From assembly GCA_002070505.1 (NCBI GenBank), contig MWDJ01000011.1, positions 21,679-85,678 on the forward strand: 64,000 nt of DNA, given 5' to 3'. Position numbers and translations under genes: made by a program. Position 1 is the stretch's first letter. Each line of letters starts with the position of its first letter. Under the pieces are notes generated by a model. It was not told the DNA's origin. It saw only the letters and a list, made by a program, of their open reading frames with translations, and did not search any database. This DNA is from Bacteroidetes bacterium ADurb.Bin145 (GTDB lineage: Bacteria > Bacteroidota > Bacteroidia > Bacteroidales > VadinHA17). This document shows positions 25,942 to 35,311 of the stretch, piece after piece.

Positions 25942-27285
25942 TTATTTAAAGCTTATCCAGTCGATTTCGACGGGATTATTACTCATTGATGTAACAACCA
26001 GATTCTGAACACCTTTTTTCGATTTTGACACTTTTGCATTTACAGTATTCCATCCGCTGCCAGCCGGGATCTTCATTTCTGAAATGACAGGTCCCTGATT
26101 ATTATTCAATCTGATCTGAATGACGCCTCCATCTCTGGCAGATACCATGGCTGAAACGGATTTTGCCTTTTTCTTTCCAAAATCAACGCTGTTGTACTGT
26201 ATCCAGCTGTTCTGCTTGTCGAATATTGTTTTCCACCCTTTGAAGGTATTAGTAGTATCAAGAAAAGCAACCGACACTCCTGCGTCACCTTTTTTGCTGT
26301 ACCTGTCGATTTCAATTTTCTTTGAAGCATTTGTCAGACCCACTCCCCGCAAGGTGGGTTTAACTTTTTGAATAGTGCCATCGGGATTAAAGAACAGGCT
26401 ATCTATCCTTGCAGATCTGTTCTTGTCAAAATTGGGCGACAGGTCTTTATCATGATAAAATAGATACCACTGATTTTTAAATTCGATAAGTGAGTGATGG
26501 TTTGTCCAGCATCCGGATTCTGATTCATCCATTATCACACCTGTAACTTTAAATGGGCCCAGAGGATTATCGCTTATAGCATATTCTAACCTTTCTGTAT
26601 TCTTCTCCACATGAGGATATGTCATATAATAGATACCGTTTCGCTCGAAAAAGAAAGGACCTTCCACCAGCCCTTTTGTTGGAAAATCTCCCAGTACCTT
26701 AACTTCGGAATCAAGTTCCAGCATATTTTCCTTCAATTTCGCTCCGAAAAGCCTGTTCATGGAATAGTAAATATAAGCCTGGCCATCTTTATCAATAAAC
26801 ACCACAGGGTCTATGCCTGTAATACCCTTTATTGGTTCAGGCTCGGGAGTATAAGGCCCTTCCGGCTTGTCGGCAACAGCAACACCTATCCCAAATCCTC
26901 TTCCATGTCCCGTCTTAACGTTCGCCGGGAAATAGAAATAATACTTCCCGTTTCGTTCAATACAATCCGGTGCCCACATGCTGAATGTTGCAGGATCTAC
27001 CCAGTTAACATTTTTCTGAGTAACAATAACTCCGTGGTCTGTCCAGTCTGTAAGATCAGACGATGAAAAGACATGGTAATCTTCCATACAGAACCAGTCC
27101 TTGCGTTTAAACTCTTCCGGAGCCTTGATATCATGAGAGGGGAAGAGATATACCTTTCCGTTAAAGACCCTGGCTGTGGGATCGGCAGTGAACTGATCAC
27201 GGATTATAGGATTTTGCGCAGATAGAACAGCTGTAAATAATACAGTTAATACAATTGTTAGAATGAATCGTTTGTAAGTTTTCAT
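25942..27285 (-). CDS. GH43 family glycosidase with C-terminal CBM6-like domain
   Basis: This 447-residue secreted protein has a signal peptide ending near LSAQ. The five-bladed propeller shows the GH43 triad: base Asp in FTADPTARV (about 35), modulator Asp in GIDPVVFID and general acid Glu in GLVEGPFFF. The residues after about 320 form a beta-rich domain (FKGWKTIFDKQNSW to a terminal EIDWISF) typical of CBM6-type modules. GH43 enzymes of this layout act on arabinofuranosyl or xylosyl linkages, and the subfamily cannot be fixed by eye. It is the last gene of the 17-gene array, 38 bp behind another GH43. Confidence 0.88.
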   Translation of the reverse strand: MKTYKRFILTIVLTVLFTAVLSAQNPIIRDQFTADPTARVFNGKVYLFPSHDIKAPEEFKRKDWFCMEDYHVFSSSDLTDWTDHGVIVTQKNVNWVDPATFSMWAPDCIERNGKYYFYFPANVKTGHGRGFGIGVAVADKPEGPYTPEPEPIKGITGIDPVVFIDKDGQAYIYYSMNRLFGAKLKENMLELDSEVKVLGDFPTKGLVEGPFFFERNGIYYMTYPHVEKNTERLEYAISDNPLGPFKVTGVIMDESESGCWTNHHSLIEFKNQWYLFYHDKDLSPNFDKNRSARIDSLFFNPDGTIQKVKPTLRGVGLTNASKKIEIDRYSKKGDAGVSVAFLDTTNTFKGWKTIFDKQNSWIQYNSVDFGKKKAKSVSAMVSARDGGVIQIRLNNNQGPVISEMKIPAGSGWNTVNAKVSKSKKGVQNLVVTSMSNNPVEIDWISFK

Positions 27286-27323
27286 AATAGTAAGTATAAA
27301 TTTATAGTTTAATTTTTAAGAAT

Positions 27324-28877
27324 TTATTTAATCCTGAACCAGTCGAAATCGACAGATCCTCCTGGCGTTTTAGTTGCATAATTAAAAAGCCCGTAGCGAT
27401 AGCCCATAAAATGAGGCATTGAATATTCCATTTTCAGCTGATTACCGATAGGTTTCCACGTTTTTCCGTCTAGACTGTAGAAGAAAACAGCTACATCCTT
27501 AAGGTCTGTAAAGTCACAATCTGCTTTCAGATAAGCGACCTTCTGGTTAAAAGGGATACTCTCCACAACAACAGGTCTTCCTGACTGGGCATTAACCATG
27601 ACGATCGCTTTTGCCCCGTCTGTATATTTTACACCAACCAGTCCAAATTTTCTTTGAAGAAGAGCAAGTCCGGCAAAATCCCCTTCCTTCATATTAGTGA
27701 CATCAATCGCTGCTGAACCTGAACATTTTGGGCCGAAAGTGCGCTGGGTTAATGTATTGCGCGCCTCTACAAACAAAGTATCTATACGGCTTGTGGTAAG
27801 ACGAAGGAATCCTTTCCGTGCAGTCACCGACCATAACTCATTAACCGGATTATGGTTCCACTGCCATACAAGTGGAAGAGCCTGATCCTTCTTTCTGCGT
27901 TTAAACTCATCAGAGGCGACTATCCCCGGAATCAAACCTTTGCTTGCAGGAAGGTCAAGAAGATCAGGAGCCTTTCCATTCACTCCGATAACCGGCCATC
28001 CATCTTCCCATTTCATAGGAACGAGATAGGGTATACGCCCCACTGATCCATAATCACGGAAAAGATAGGCAAACCATCTGCCATCTGGAGTATCCACTAT
28101 TCCACCCTGTGCTACTCCTTTGTCCTGAAAAACAAGTTTCCCTTCCCAGGGACCTGTTATTTTATCTGCCCTGTGAACGACAACTGTACGCATTCCGCCC
28201 TTGGGCCAGGTAATGTTAAAAAGATAAAGCTTACCGTTTACCCTGAATAATTGCGAACCCTCACCAAGGCTGCTTTCCGGACCAGAGGGAGCACTTGAAT
28301 TCTCAATAATTACCTGGTTTATCCCACCGTCCTTAACTCCGGTAAGATCAGGTTTTAGTTCAACAAGGGTTAGTTTTTTATTACCATAGATCAGATAAAC
28401 ACGACCGTCATCATCGAAAAACAAAGTATGGTCATGAAAACTCGGGCTGAACGATATCTCTTTCCAGGGTTCTATACCAATATTCTTTGTTGACCAGATA
28501 TAGGTCTTACCAGTTGTAGATGAAAAGGATGATACATAAAAAGTCCCGTTGTGATAACGAATACAGCTTGCCCAGGTACCCCGGCCATAAGCATTTTTTC
28601 CGTTATTAAGTGTCAGGGCATCGTTATCACCAAGAGTACTGTAAGTGTAACTGACAATCTCCCAGTTTACAAGGTCCTTTGATCTCATTACCGGAACACC
28701 GGGATTCATATGCATTGTTGTACTGCTCATATAATATGTGTCTCCGACCCGTATCATTGATACATCGGGCACATCAGCAAAGATTATCGGGTTTTGGGCA
28801 GTTTTGACCTGTGCAGTAACAGGCATTCCAGAAAGTATAACAATAAGAACTACTAAAGTGGAAGAGAGTTTTATCAT
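27324..28877 (-). CDS. GH43 beta-xylosidase/arabinofuranosidase with C-terminal beta-sandwich
   Basis: The start at 28877 (MIKLSSTLVV, signal peptide to VTAQ) was preferred over 28916. Catalytic motifs are PDVSMIRVGDTYYM (base Asp), SFHDHTLFFDDDG (modulator Asp) and SLGEGSQLF (acid Glu). A C-terminal beta-sandwich of about 190 residues (LPLVWQWNHNP, QRTFGPKCSGSA, VDFDWFRI) is the type seen in subfamily-12-like GH43 enzymes. These include exo-acting beta-xylosidases and arabinofuranosidases. It precedes the second GH43 gene and follows the mutarotase-like gene by 140 bp, the largest gap in the array. Confidence 0.88.
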   Translation of the reverse strand: MIKLSSTLVVLIVILSGMPVTAQVKTAQNPIIFADVPDVSMIRVGDTYYMSSTTMHMNPGVPVMRSKDLVNWEIVSYTYSTLGDNDALTLNNGKNAYGRGTWASCIRYHNGTFYVSSFSSTTGKTYIWSTKNIGIEPWKEISFSPSFHDHTLFFDDDGRVYLIYGNKKLTLVELKPDLTGVKDGGINQVIIENSSAPSGPESSLGEGSQLFRVNGKLYLFNITWPKGGMRTVVVHRADKITGPWEGKLVFQDKGVAQGGIVDTPDGRWFAYLFRDYGSVGRIPYLVPMKWEDGWPVIGVNGKAPDLLDLPASKGLIPGIVASDEFKRRKKDQALPLVWQWNHNPVNELWSVTARKGFLRLTTSRIDTLFVEARNTLTQRTFGPKCSGSAAIDVTNMKEGDFAGLALLQRKFGLVGVKYTDGAKAIVMVNAQSGRPVVVESIPFNQKVAYLKADCDFTDLKDVAVFFYSLDGKTWKPIGNQLKMEYSMPHFMGYRYGLFNYATKTPGGSVDFDWFRIK

Positions 28878-29017
28878 TTTAAGATCTAATAGTATTTTAA
28901 ATTTAAGATAATTCAAGTATTCTTAATAGTGATTATTAAATTCAAATTTTGGTTAAGCTCTAAAGATAAATTTCTTTTTTTACTGCTCAATAATTTTGCA
29001 GTATAATCTGATCAAGC

Positions 29018-30151
29018 TCAATAATGTGATTGATCAACCGGGATTGTATAGTATTCTAATTTATTCTTCCATGTGAACTCAGATCCCGGCTCAATATCTA
29101 TTTCAATATAAGGTTCAACAGCAAGAACACTTCTGACAGACCACAGAAGATTTCTTATCAAAGGCCGGTCGCCCGTTATTTTCACTCCTGCGCCGACTTT
29201 TTTATTTTCGATAATTACTTCAGTGTCAGAGATATTGTCTGTGAATCCCTGAATAGGTACAGCTACTTCATCTTCTCCGGATAACGTTTTTAAATAGACC
29301 ACCTGGTTATCCCTTACCTCAGCAAGATTCTTGTCAGGTGGCCGGTTTGTCTTTATATTATAAGGTACACTGATAGTAAAATCCGGTCCCGGAGCCTGCC
29401 TGTCAAGCACAATAAAGTTATGGTTGTAAACATCGCTCTGGATAGGCTTTTGTCCGGTATTCTTAAGACTGTGTTGTATAATCATTTCAGGCCTTCCTTT
29501 TTCGAGGCGTACAACTTTTTTATATATATAAGCGTAACCCAGATCAGGATCACTTAGCTCCTGGGTAAATTCAACTGAACTTTTATTTTTCCTGACAGAC
29601 CATTTACCACTGTTAATTACATCATAGGGTTGGAAGCGATTATAATTACCAGCGTCTCTTTTAAGTACACCAACTCCCAGTTTGATAAATTTTCCACCTG
29701 GTTTTGCTTCATTATATCCCAGAGGAGTCTGGAATTCGTCAACGGGTCCGAATAAAGCACTGCAAGGTCCTGAAACGATTTCCTGGCCTTTGTGAACCCA
29801 GTTAATTACTTCCGGATCAATCCTGTCGAACCACGATCCGTAAAAATCATGCCCTTTATAATTAAGGCTATAGACAGCTCCTGACCAGTCGAAACGGGTA
29901 GAGCGGTAATACCCCTTCTCGGGATCGGGAAGATATATCTTAGCCGTGATTATACCATTTGATATCCCGGCCTCAGGGAAATCAGCTATAGGTAAGGTTG
30001 TTTCAGAGGAAACGTAATATTCCCTTTTCTGACATCTCATCTGGTTTTCGTTTGGAGCCGGGCCAAAAGAAGCAGGAGGTTTAGCTTGGCGGTTCGAGAA
30101 GGAAATGACAGCTGTATACAGCAGAACCCCCAATATAATTTTCCTGATCAT
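29018..30151 (-). CDS. Secreted galactose-mutarotase-fold protein of unknown role
   Basis: This 377-residue protein with an N-terminal signal is probably periplasmic. The visible pattern (ISNGIITAKIYLPDPEKGYYRSTRFDWSG near 60, VVRLEKGRPEMIIQHSLKNTG near 215, VYNHNFIVLD near 245) resembles the all-beta supersandwich of aldose-1-epimerase/galactose-mutarotase families. The standard epimerase active-site His/Glu set cannot be pinned down. It could interconvert anomers of released sugars, bind carbohydrate, or be a lyase-related protein. It sits between the GH29 and GH43 genes in the array, so a sugar-related role is likely. Confidence 0.6.
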   Translation of the reverse strand: MIRKIILGVLLYTAVISFSNRQAKPPASFGPAPNENQMRCQKREYYVSSETTLPIADFPEAGISNGIITAKIYLPDPEKGYYRSTRFDWSGAVYSLNYKGHDFYGSWFDRIDPEVINWVHKGQEIVSGPCSALFGPVDEFQTPLGYNEAKPGGKFIKLGVGVLKRDAGNYNRFQPYDVINSGKWSVRKNKSSVEFTQELSDPDLGYAYIYKKVVRLEKGRPEMIIQHSLKNTGQKPIQSDVYNHNFIVLDRQAPGPDFTISVPYNIKTNRPPDKNLAEVRDNQVVYLKTLSGEDEVAVPIQGFTDNISDTEVIIENKKVGAGVKITGDRPLIRNLLWSVRSVLAVEPYIEIDIEPGSEFTWKNKLEYYTIPVDQSHY

Positions 30152-30215
30152 GGTTGATAGAATTGAAATTATATGTTTTATAGATCTTGGCAGTTATATA
30201 TTTGATATAATCATA

Positions 30216-32582
30216 TCAATTGACTGTAAGTGCATCAATTGCTACCGGTCCCGGGCCCCGGTTAATTATTGATACAGTGTGTCTGTCGTGAGTAAGACCT
30301 TTAATTTCACAAACCACCTGTTGAGCAAGCCTTTGGCCGTCGGTTGACAGATCGGCTGTTCCCATTTTTTTCCCGTCAACCTGAACTTCGATACTGCCTG
30401 CTCCCTTTTCCCTGGGCGCAATGATTTTAAAGCCTGTTCCGGTAAATGATGCGTTCCAGTTTAATCCGGGCGTATTACTCATAGTGATATCATTATTATA
30501 ATCACCGGTCCCAAGGTTACAATATCTCATCCATCCGGGATAAATAGCGCCAGGATCATCGTCATTGAACCAACTCTTCTCGTGCGTGATACGCAGGACG
30601 TGGCACATGGATGCAAAAGATTTATCAGTTATTCCCGGGAGCGGTTGCACTGATCCACCGGGTACGATAGTTAATCCATGATCGTCCTGAACAAATGTGA
30701 GCGGGACATCAGTACCAACAATTTCAACTTTCGATATCTTACCGAGTGTCGCACCGCCTGCGCGTAAGGCTTTGAGAGTGACCGGCCCTCCCTGCCACTT
30801 CATCAATGTGGCATAGACCTTTCCGTAATTACGGGTGTAAAAAACAGATCCGGAGTCTTCCTCTGATATTTCGAACGGACGCGATGTATAAACAGCTTCA
30901 CCGTTAACTTTAAGCCATGCCCCCACATCCCTGGAAATATTGATAACCAGCGTATCGAGATCTCCACGGCCATGTTGGCTGAGATTGAGCAACAAACTTC
31001 CGTTACGGGAAACATTCTGCATCAGCAACCGGATTATTGTTCCGGCATCGAGATAACTCTGGCCCGTCTGGTAATGCCACACTCCACTGGTTGTCTCAGT
31101 CTGGAAAGGATATGCCATAATTATAGGTTCGATGATTGCCTCACTGCTCTTAACCAGGGCGCGTTCAACAATATTAATAAGTTCAGGATTTTTCTTGAAG
31201 CTGTCGTAACGTCCGCCAATACACTTAAGGTTGATAACCACATCCATTTTTCCTTTGTTCCATTTCAGTGATTTATTATAGTAGTTGGAAACCAGCCTGG
31301 GAGCAAGAAAACCCAGCCCCATGCGAACACCCAAATCCATCAGGGTATCGCCGGCGGCCTCATCAAAATAGATCACATCCGGATGGTACCTGTTGATGGC
31401 GTCATCAACACGCCACATAAATTGGTTTGCAAAGGGTGAAAGGAGGGGATATTCTTTTGTATGAACGGGTCCGTAAAGGTCTACAGGATCCATGCCATCC
31501 CACCATTTTCCCCTTCCATCCAGGATTGTCATGAGCGCGTCATAAGGTTTGCCCTGCATCGGACCTGATCTGTCGCTTGTATAACGAACAGGCATGAACT
31601 GACCCCATGTCCGTGGAGGAGAATTATGAAAACCTATACCGAAGCGCATTCCGTATTTGCGTGCTGTCTTTTCCCAGGTACCCACTATATCTGTCTTGGG
31701 ACCAACATTCACAGAATTCCAGGGTTGATATTTGGAATCATAACAGTCGAAGTTACCGTGATGACAACCCATTGCAATGAAGTATTTTGCACCCATTTCC
31801 AGATACAGATTCATCAGCCCCTCCGGATCCCATCTGTCTATTACCCAATTGCTGCATATTTCTTTGTAGCCATATTCAGAGGGATGGCCAAAGTTCTTGA
31901 GATGGTATTCGTATTGCCTGTGACCCTGCATATACATTCCACGTGCATACCAGTCGCCATATTCGGGCATTGACTGAGGACTCCAGTGCGACCATGCCCC
32001 AAACTTTGCATCACGCCACCATTCTGGTGTGAAGTAAAGCCCGCTTATGTCATACCAGTCGGGAGAATACGGACCATCTGTTAGTGGTAACGAAGGTAAA
32101 TTCCAGATATCCGGAGAAAGACCAAGATCTCCTTTCCCCACCAGAATATAGTCAAGACTCAGACTAATATCCGAGCTATCCTGCATAATTGTAAGACTGG
32201 CGTCTTCAGGAATAGTCAGATCGATTACAGCATTTAAATAACTGCCGGCGAGAGCTCCTGAAGAGTGAACATTTACTTTTACAGGTGGAAGGTCGTTTAC
32301 ATAAACACTTATTGTCCCTGTGTTCACCGATGCATATCGGATAGCCAGCCTGACGGAGGAGGGAAGTTTACTGAATTTTGCTGCCCCTCCTGGCTTTTCC
32401 AGGCTGACCAGATTTCCGCCGGATGCATTTTTATCTGTAATCTTCAATGCTCCACCGGTTAATCTGGCTTTTTCAGCCTCAACCTTATGTGGTCCGGGAG
32501 CAAAGGATGCAACAAGTGCAAGAACGGCAAAAAAGACCCCTGCAAGATGGACAAAAAGCTTGTTTTTTCCTCTTTTCGTCAT
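30216..32582 (-). CDS. GH29 alpha-L-fucosidase with flanking carbohydrate-binding-like domains
   Basis: This 788-residue protein is longer than a simple GH29. After a signal or anchor helix (about 9-28), residues 35-150 form a CBM6/CBM35-like beta domain. The GH29 barrel runs from about 180 (WWRDAKFGAWSHW) and includes the nucleophile Asp407 in DVIYFDEAAGD, the motif GCHHGNFDCYDSK and YGMRFGIGFHN. The last 130 residues (from about WMRYCNLGTGDYNND) form a second beta module. GH29 enzymes are retaining exo-alpha-L-fucosidases with relaxed linkage preference. Together with the GH95 genes it implies an L-fucose- or L-galactose-capped substrate. The two flanking domains are inferred from beta-rich patterns only. 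Confidence 0.88.
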   Translation of the reverse strand: MTKRGKNKLFVHLAGVFFAVLALVASFAPGPHKVEAEKARLTGGALKITDKNASGGNLVSLEKPGGAAKFSKLPSSVRLAIRYASVNTGTISVYVNDLPPVKVNVHSSGALAGSYLNAVIDLTIPEDASLTIMQDSSDISLSLDYILVGKGDLGLSPDIWNLPSLPLTDGPYSPDWYDISGLYFTPEWWRDAKFGAWSHWSPQSMPEYGDWYARGMYMQGHRQYEYHLKNFGHPSEYGYKEICSNWVIDRWDPEGLMNLYLEMGAKYFIAMGCHHGNFDCYDSKYQPWNSVNVGPKTDIVGTWEKTARKYGMRFGIGFHNSPPRTWGQFMPVRYTSDRSGPMQGKPYDALMTILDGRGKWWDGMDPVDLYGPVHTKEYPLLSPFANQFMWRVDDAINRYHPDVIYFDEAAGDTLMDLGVRMGLGFLAPRLVSNYYNKSLKWNKGKMDVVINLKCIGGRYDSFKKNPELINIVERALVKSSEAIIEPIIMAYPFQTETTSGVWHYQTGQSYLDAGTIIRLLMQNVSRNGSLLLNLSQHGRGDLDTLVINISRDVGAWLKVNGEAVYTSRPFEISEEDSGSVFYTRNYGKVYATLMKWQGGPVTLKALRAGGATLGKISKVEIVGTDVPLTFVQDDHGLTIVPGGSVQPLPGITDKSFASMCHVLRITHEKSWFNDDDPGAIYPGWMRYCNLGTGDYNNDITMSNTPGLNWNASFTGTGFKIIAPREKGAGSIEVQVDGKKMGTADLSTDGQRLAQQVVCEIKGLTHDRHTVSIINRGPGPVAIDALTVN

Positions 32583-32674
32583 TCAGATTCCGGATTGACT
32601 TATTAAATGGTATTTTTATTACTACATGATAGACTATTAAGTAATTATTCTTCCGTTAATAGATGTTTATTTTT

Positions 32675-35293
32675 TCAGAGAATAGTAATTGTCCGTTTTT
32701 TCAAATCCCTTGGTGCCGAACTCTGGCCGTACCAGATTTCATATTCACCGGGTAACGCAGTCATTTTATCACTTGCCCTGTCGTAGAATTCGAATGCAGT
32801 TGGCGGCAGTGAAATTGTAATTTCTTTCGTTTCTTCTGCTTTCAGGTTCACGCGCCGAAAGGCCCGGAGAGTTCTCAAAGGTCCATCAGTTGAGTTTGAT
32901 TTCCGGATATATATCTGTACAATCTCCGTCCCGTCGCGTTTTCCTGTGTTTGAAACAGGTATCTTAATGTCTGCAGTTTCATTAGCCCTGACAAGATTCC
33001 TATCGATCTTTGCCTCTCCGACTTGAAAGGTTGTAAAGCTTAATCCAAATCCAAACGGAAACAAAGGGTCGGACATGAAACGGTAAGTGCGGTTCTTCAT
33101 TGAGTAATCTTCAAAATCGGGAAGTTGATCAATACTTTTATAAAAGGTTACAGGTAATTTTCCGGAGGGATTATAATCACCGAAAAGAACATCAGCAACT
33201 GCCTGTCCGCCCGATTCACCACCATACCAGGCCTGAAGTATTGCTTCACAACTTTTCGTTTCAGGCACAAATCCTATAGCAGATCCAGATAGATTTACAA
33301 GTATTACTTTCTTTCCTGCCTGTTTTAAAAGGTTTATACAGCGACGTTGTATCCATGGTAATTCAATATCGGTACGATCCCCACCCTTAAATCCGGGGAA
33401 GGATACCGGCATTTCTTCTCCTTCAAGAATATTGGAAAGCCCTCCTACAAATATGACTGTATCTATTCCTTTCATCTTTTCCAGTAATCCTGAAAAATCC
33501 TTTTCAGATTCAATGCCGAAATCAAATTCGATTGCTGCCTGCCAGGTGTAAAGCTGTTTAAACAGGATTTCAATTTTATATTTCCTTCCTTCTTCTACTT
33601 TATATGAAGTTTTCGAGATAAGAGTCCGCCAATCTTCAAAATTCTTAATGGTATCTCCATTTATGAAAAGCTGAAAGGATCCAGCGGCTCCGCATTTAAT
33701 TGTTAACTCACCAGTTTTGGCAGGGATGAACTCTGTTTCAAATTTTGCAGAAAATCCTTCAAGTTGTACTCCGGCCGCCAGAGGACGTACACCTTCGGTT
33801 GCCAGATGCAAAGGAGATTCCTGCTGCTGTTCAGCTGCAATATCGCCACTCATGTCATTGCTGTTCCAGTAAGTAGCTTTGAATCCTTGTTTTCCATCAA
33901 TGGAACATCCGGAAGCCAGGCTTTCAAGGACTTTATTATCAATAATATCACAGGCGTCATCATATATTATCCTGTCTGCAGACAATTTTGATTTAATGCC
34001 ATCCAGGATAGTAATTGTACGGACAGGAGTTCCGTTATAATTTCCCCATAAAACTCTTTCATTATCTGCATTTGGACCTATAACAGCGATTTTTCTAGCT
34101 GATTTACTCAGAGGCAGAATATTATTTTTATTTTGAAGTAAAGTCATCGTTTCCCTCGACATTTCAAGGGAAAGTTTTCTATGTTCTTCATTGTTAATTA
34201 CAGAAGAGGGGATTTTAGTCCAGGGAACAATCGCGTCATCATCCATTTCACCCAGGTCGAAACGACCAACAAGTAAGCAGAACACGCTTTTGTCAATATC
34301 TTCTTCCTTAAGCAGACCTTTTGAAACAGCCTCGGGGATATGTTTATAACTGTAATCCATCCAGGCACATTCGACGTCAGTCCCGGCCGGAACGCTTTTT
34401 GCCACGGCATGAGTGGCATCGGGAGAGAATTTATGGCCATTATAAAAATCGGCTATTGCATCGCAATCAGATACTACCAGGTATTTATACCCCCAATCGT
34501 CCCTCAGGATTTTTTGCAGTAATTTTGAATTACCACAGCAAGGTTCGTCCTCCAGACGCTGATATGCACACATCACTTCACGTACATCTGCTTCCTGAAC
34601 CAATGCTTTAAAAGCCGGCAGATATGTTTCATTCAGATCGAGCGGATCAAGATTATTTATGTTCAGGGAATGACGACTCCATTCCGGCCCTGAGTGTACG
34701 GCAAAGTGCTTTGCGCAGGCAAGCAGTTTACGGTACCTGGAAGAGTCGGGTCCCTGGAGCCCTTTGACAACAGAGATGCCCATTCGTGATGTCAGATAGG
34801 GATCTTCGCCGTATGTTTCCTGACCGCGACCCCAGCGGGGATCACGAAAAATATTGACATTAGGGGTCCATACAGAAAGGCTCAGAAAACGTGAGTTTTC
34901 CTTTCCCTGCTGTATTGTTTCATTATACTTAGCCCGTGTTTCATCTGATACGGCATCGAAGATCCGGTAAACCAGATCATCATCAAATGAGGCAGCCATG
35001 GCGATTGGTTCAGGAAATACTGTTACATTTTCATTGTTTGCAAGACCATGTAAAGCTTCACTCCACCAGTTGAATTTCTTGATCCCAAACCGGGGGATCG
35101 CTTCCGATGCATCACACATGAGAGTTACCTTTTCATCAAGTGTAAGGCGTGATAAAAGATCTTTAGCTCGCTCCTCAGAGCTTAGCCCGGGATCCTGATA
35201 TGCGTATTTTTTCCCGCAGGAACATAGTGAAACTATAATGACCGATGTGATAATCAGATAGTTTCGAGGGCAATGGATTAATGATAATTTCAT
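32675..35293 (-). CDS. GH3 beta-xylosidase/glucosidase lipoprotein with PA14 insert
   Basis: This 872-residue protein has a signal followed by a lipobox-like LCSC. The GH3 barrel contains DPRWGRGQETYGEDP (about 151-165), CAKHFAVHSGPEWSRH (about 193-208) and the nucleophile Asp276 in VVSDCDAI. The HxxxHSGPE.sRH pattern is common among beta-xylosidases. A PA14-type module is inserted in the second domain (about 455-600: FKATYWNSNDMSG, LTIKCGAAGSFQLFING, EIDFGIE-like strand). An Fn3-like domain closes the protein. It is 18 bp behind the GH97 gene, so co-translation is likely. It probably releases xylose from debranched oligosaccharides. Confidence 0.9.
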   Translation of the reverse strand: MKLSLIHCPRNYLIITSVIIVSLCSCGKKYAYQDPGLSSEERAKDLLSRLTLDEKVTLMCDASEAIPRFGIKKFNWWSEALHGLANNENVTVFPEPIAMAASFDDDLVYRIFDAVSDETRAKYNETIQQGKENSRFLSLSVWTPNVNIFRDPRWGRGQETYGEDPYLTSRMGISVVKGLQGPDSSRYRKLLACAKHFAVHSGPEWSRHSLNINNLDPLDLNETYLPAFKALVQEADVREVMCAYQRLEDEPCCGNSKLLQKILRDDWGYKYLVVSDCDAIADFYNGHKFSPDATHAVAKSVPAGTDVECAWMDYSYKHIPEAVSKGLLKEEDIDKSVFCLLVGRFDLGEMDDDAIVPWTKIPSSVINNEEHRKLSLEMSRETMTLLQNKNNILPLSKSARKIAVIGPNADNERVLWGNYNGTPVRTITILDGIKSKLSADRIIYDDACDIIDNKVLESLASGCSIDGKQGFKATYWNSNDMSGDIAAEQQQESPLHLATEGVRPLAAGVQLEGFSAKFETEFIPAKTGELTIKCGAAGSFQLFINGDTIKNFEDWRTLISKTSYKVEEGRKYKIEILFKQLYTWQAAIEFDFGIESEKDFSGLLEKMKGIDTVIFVGGLSNILEGEEMPVSFPGFKGGDRTDIELPWIQRRCINLLKQAGKKVILVNLSGSAIGFVPETKSCEAILQAWYGGESGGQAVADVLFGDYNPSGKLPVTFYKSIDQLPDFEDYSMKNRTYRFMSDPLFPFGFGLSFTTFQVGEAKIDRNLVRANETADIKIPVSNTGKRDGTEIVQIYIRKSNSTDGPLRTLRAFRRVNLKAEETKEITISLPPTAFEFYDRASDKMTALPGEYEIWYGQSSAPRDLKKRTITIL

Positions 35294-35311
35294 GTTATTA
35301 AAATGATCAGT

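Noticed and set aside
25922-25942. AAGTGT/ACACTT hairpin at the end of the enzyme array
   Set aside because: The 6-bp AT-rich stem has no clear T-tract and partly overlaps the GH43 stop region. It is too weak to call.
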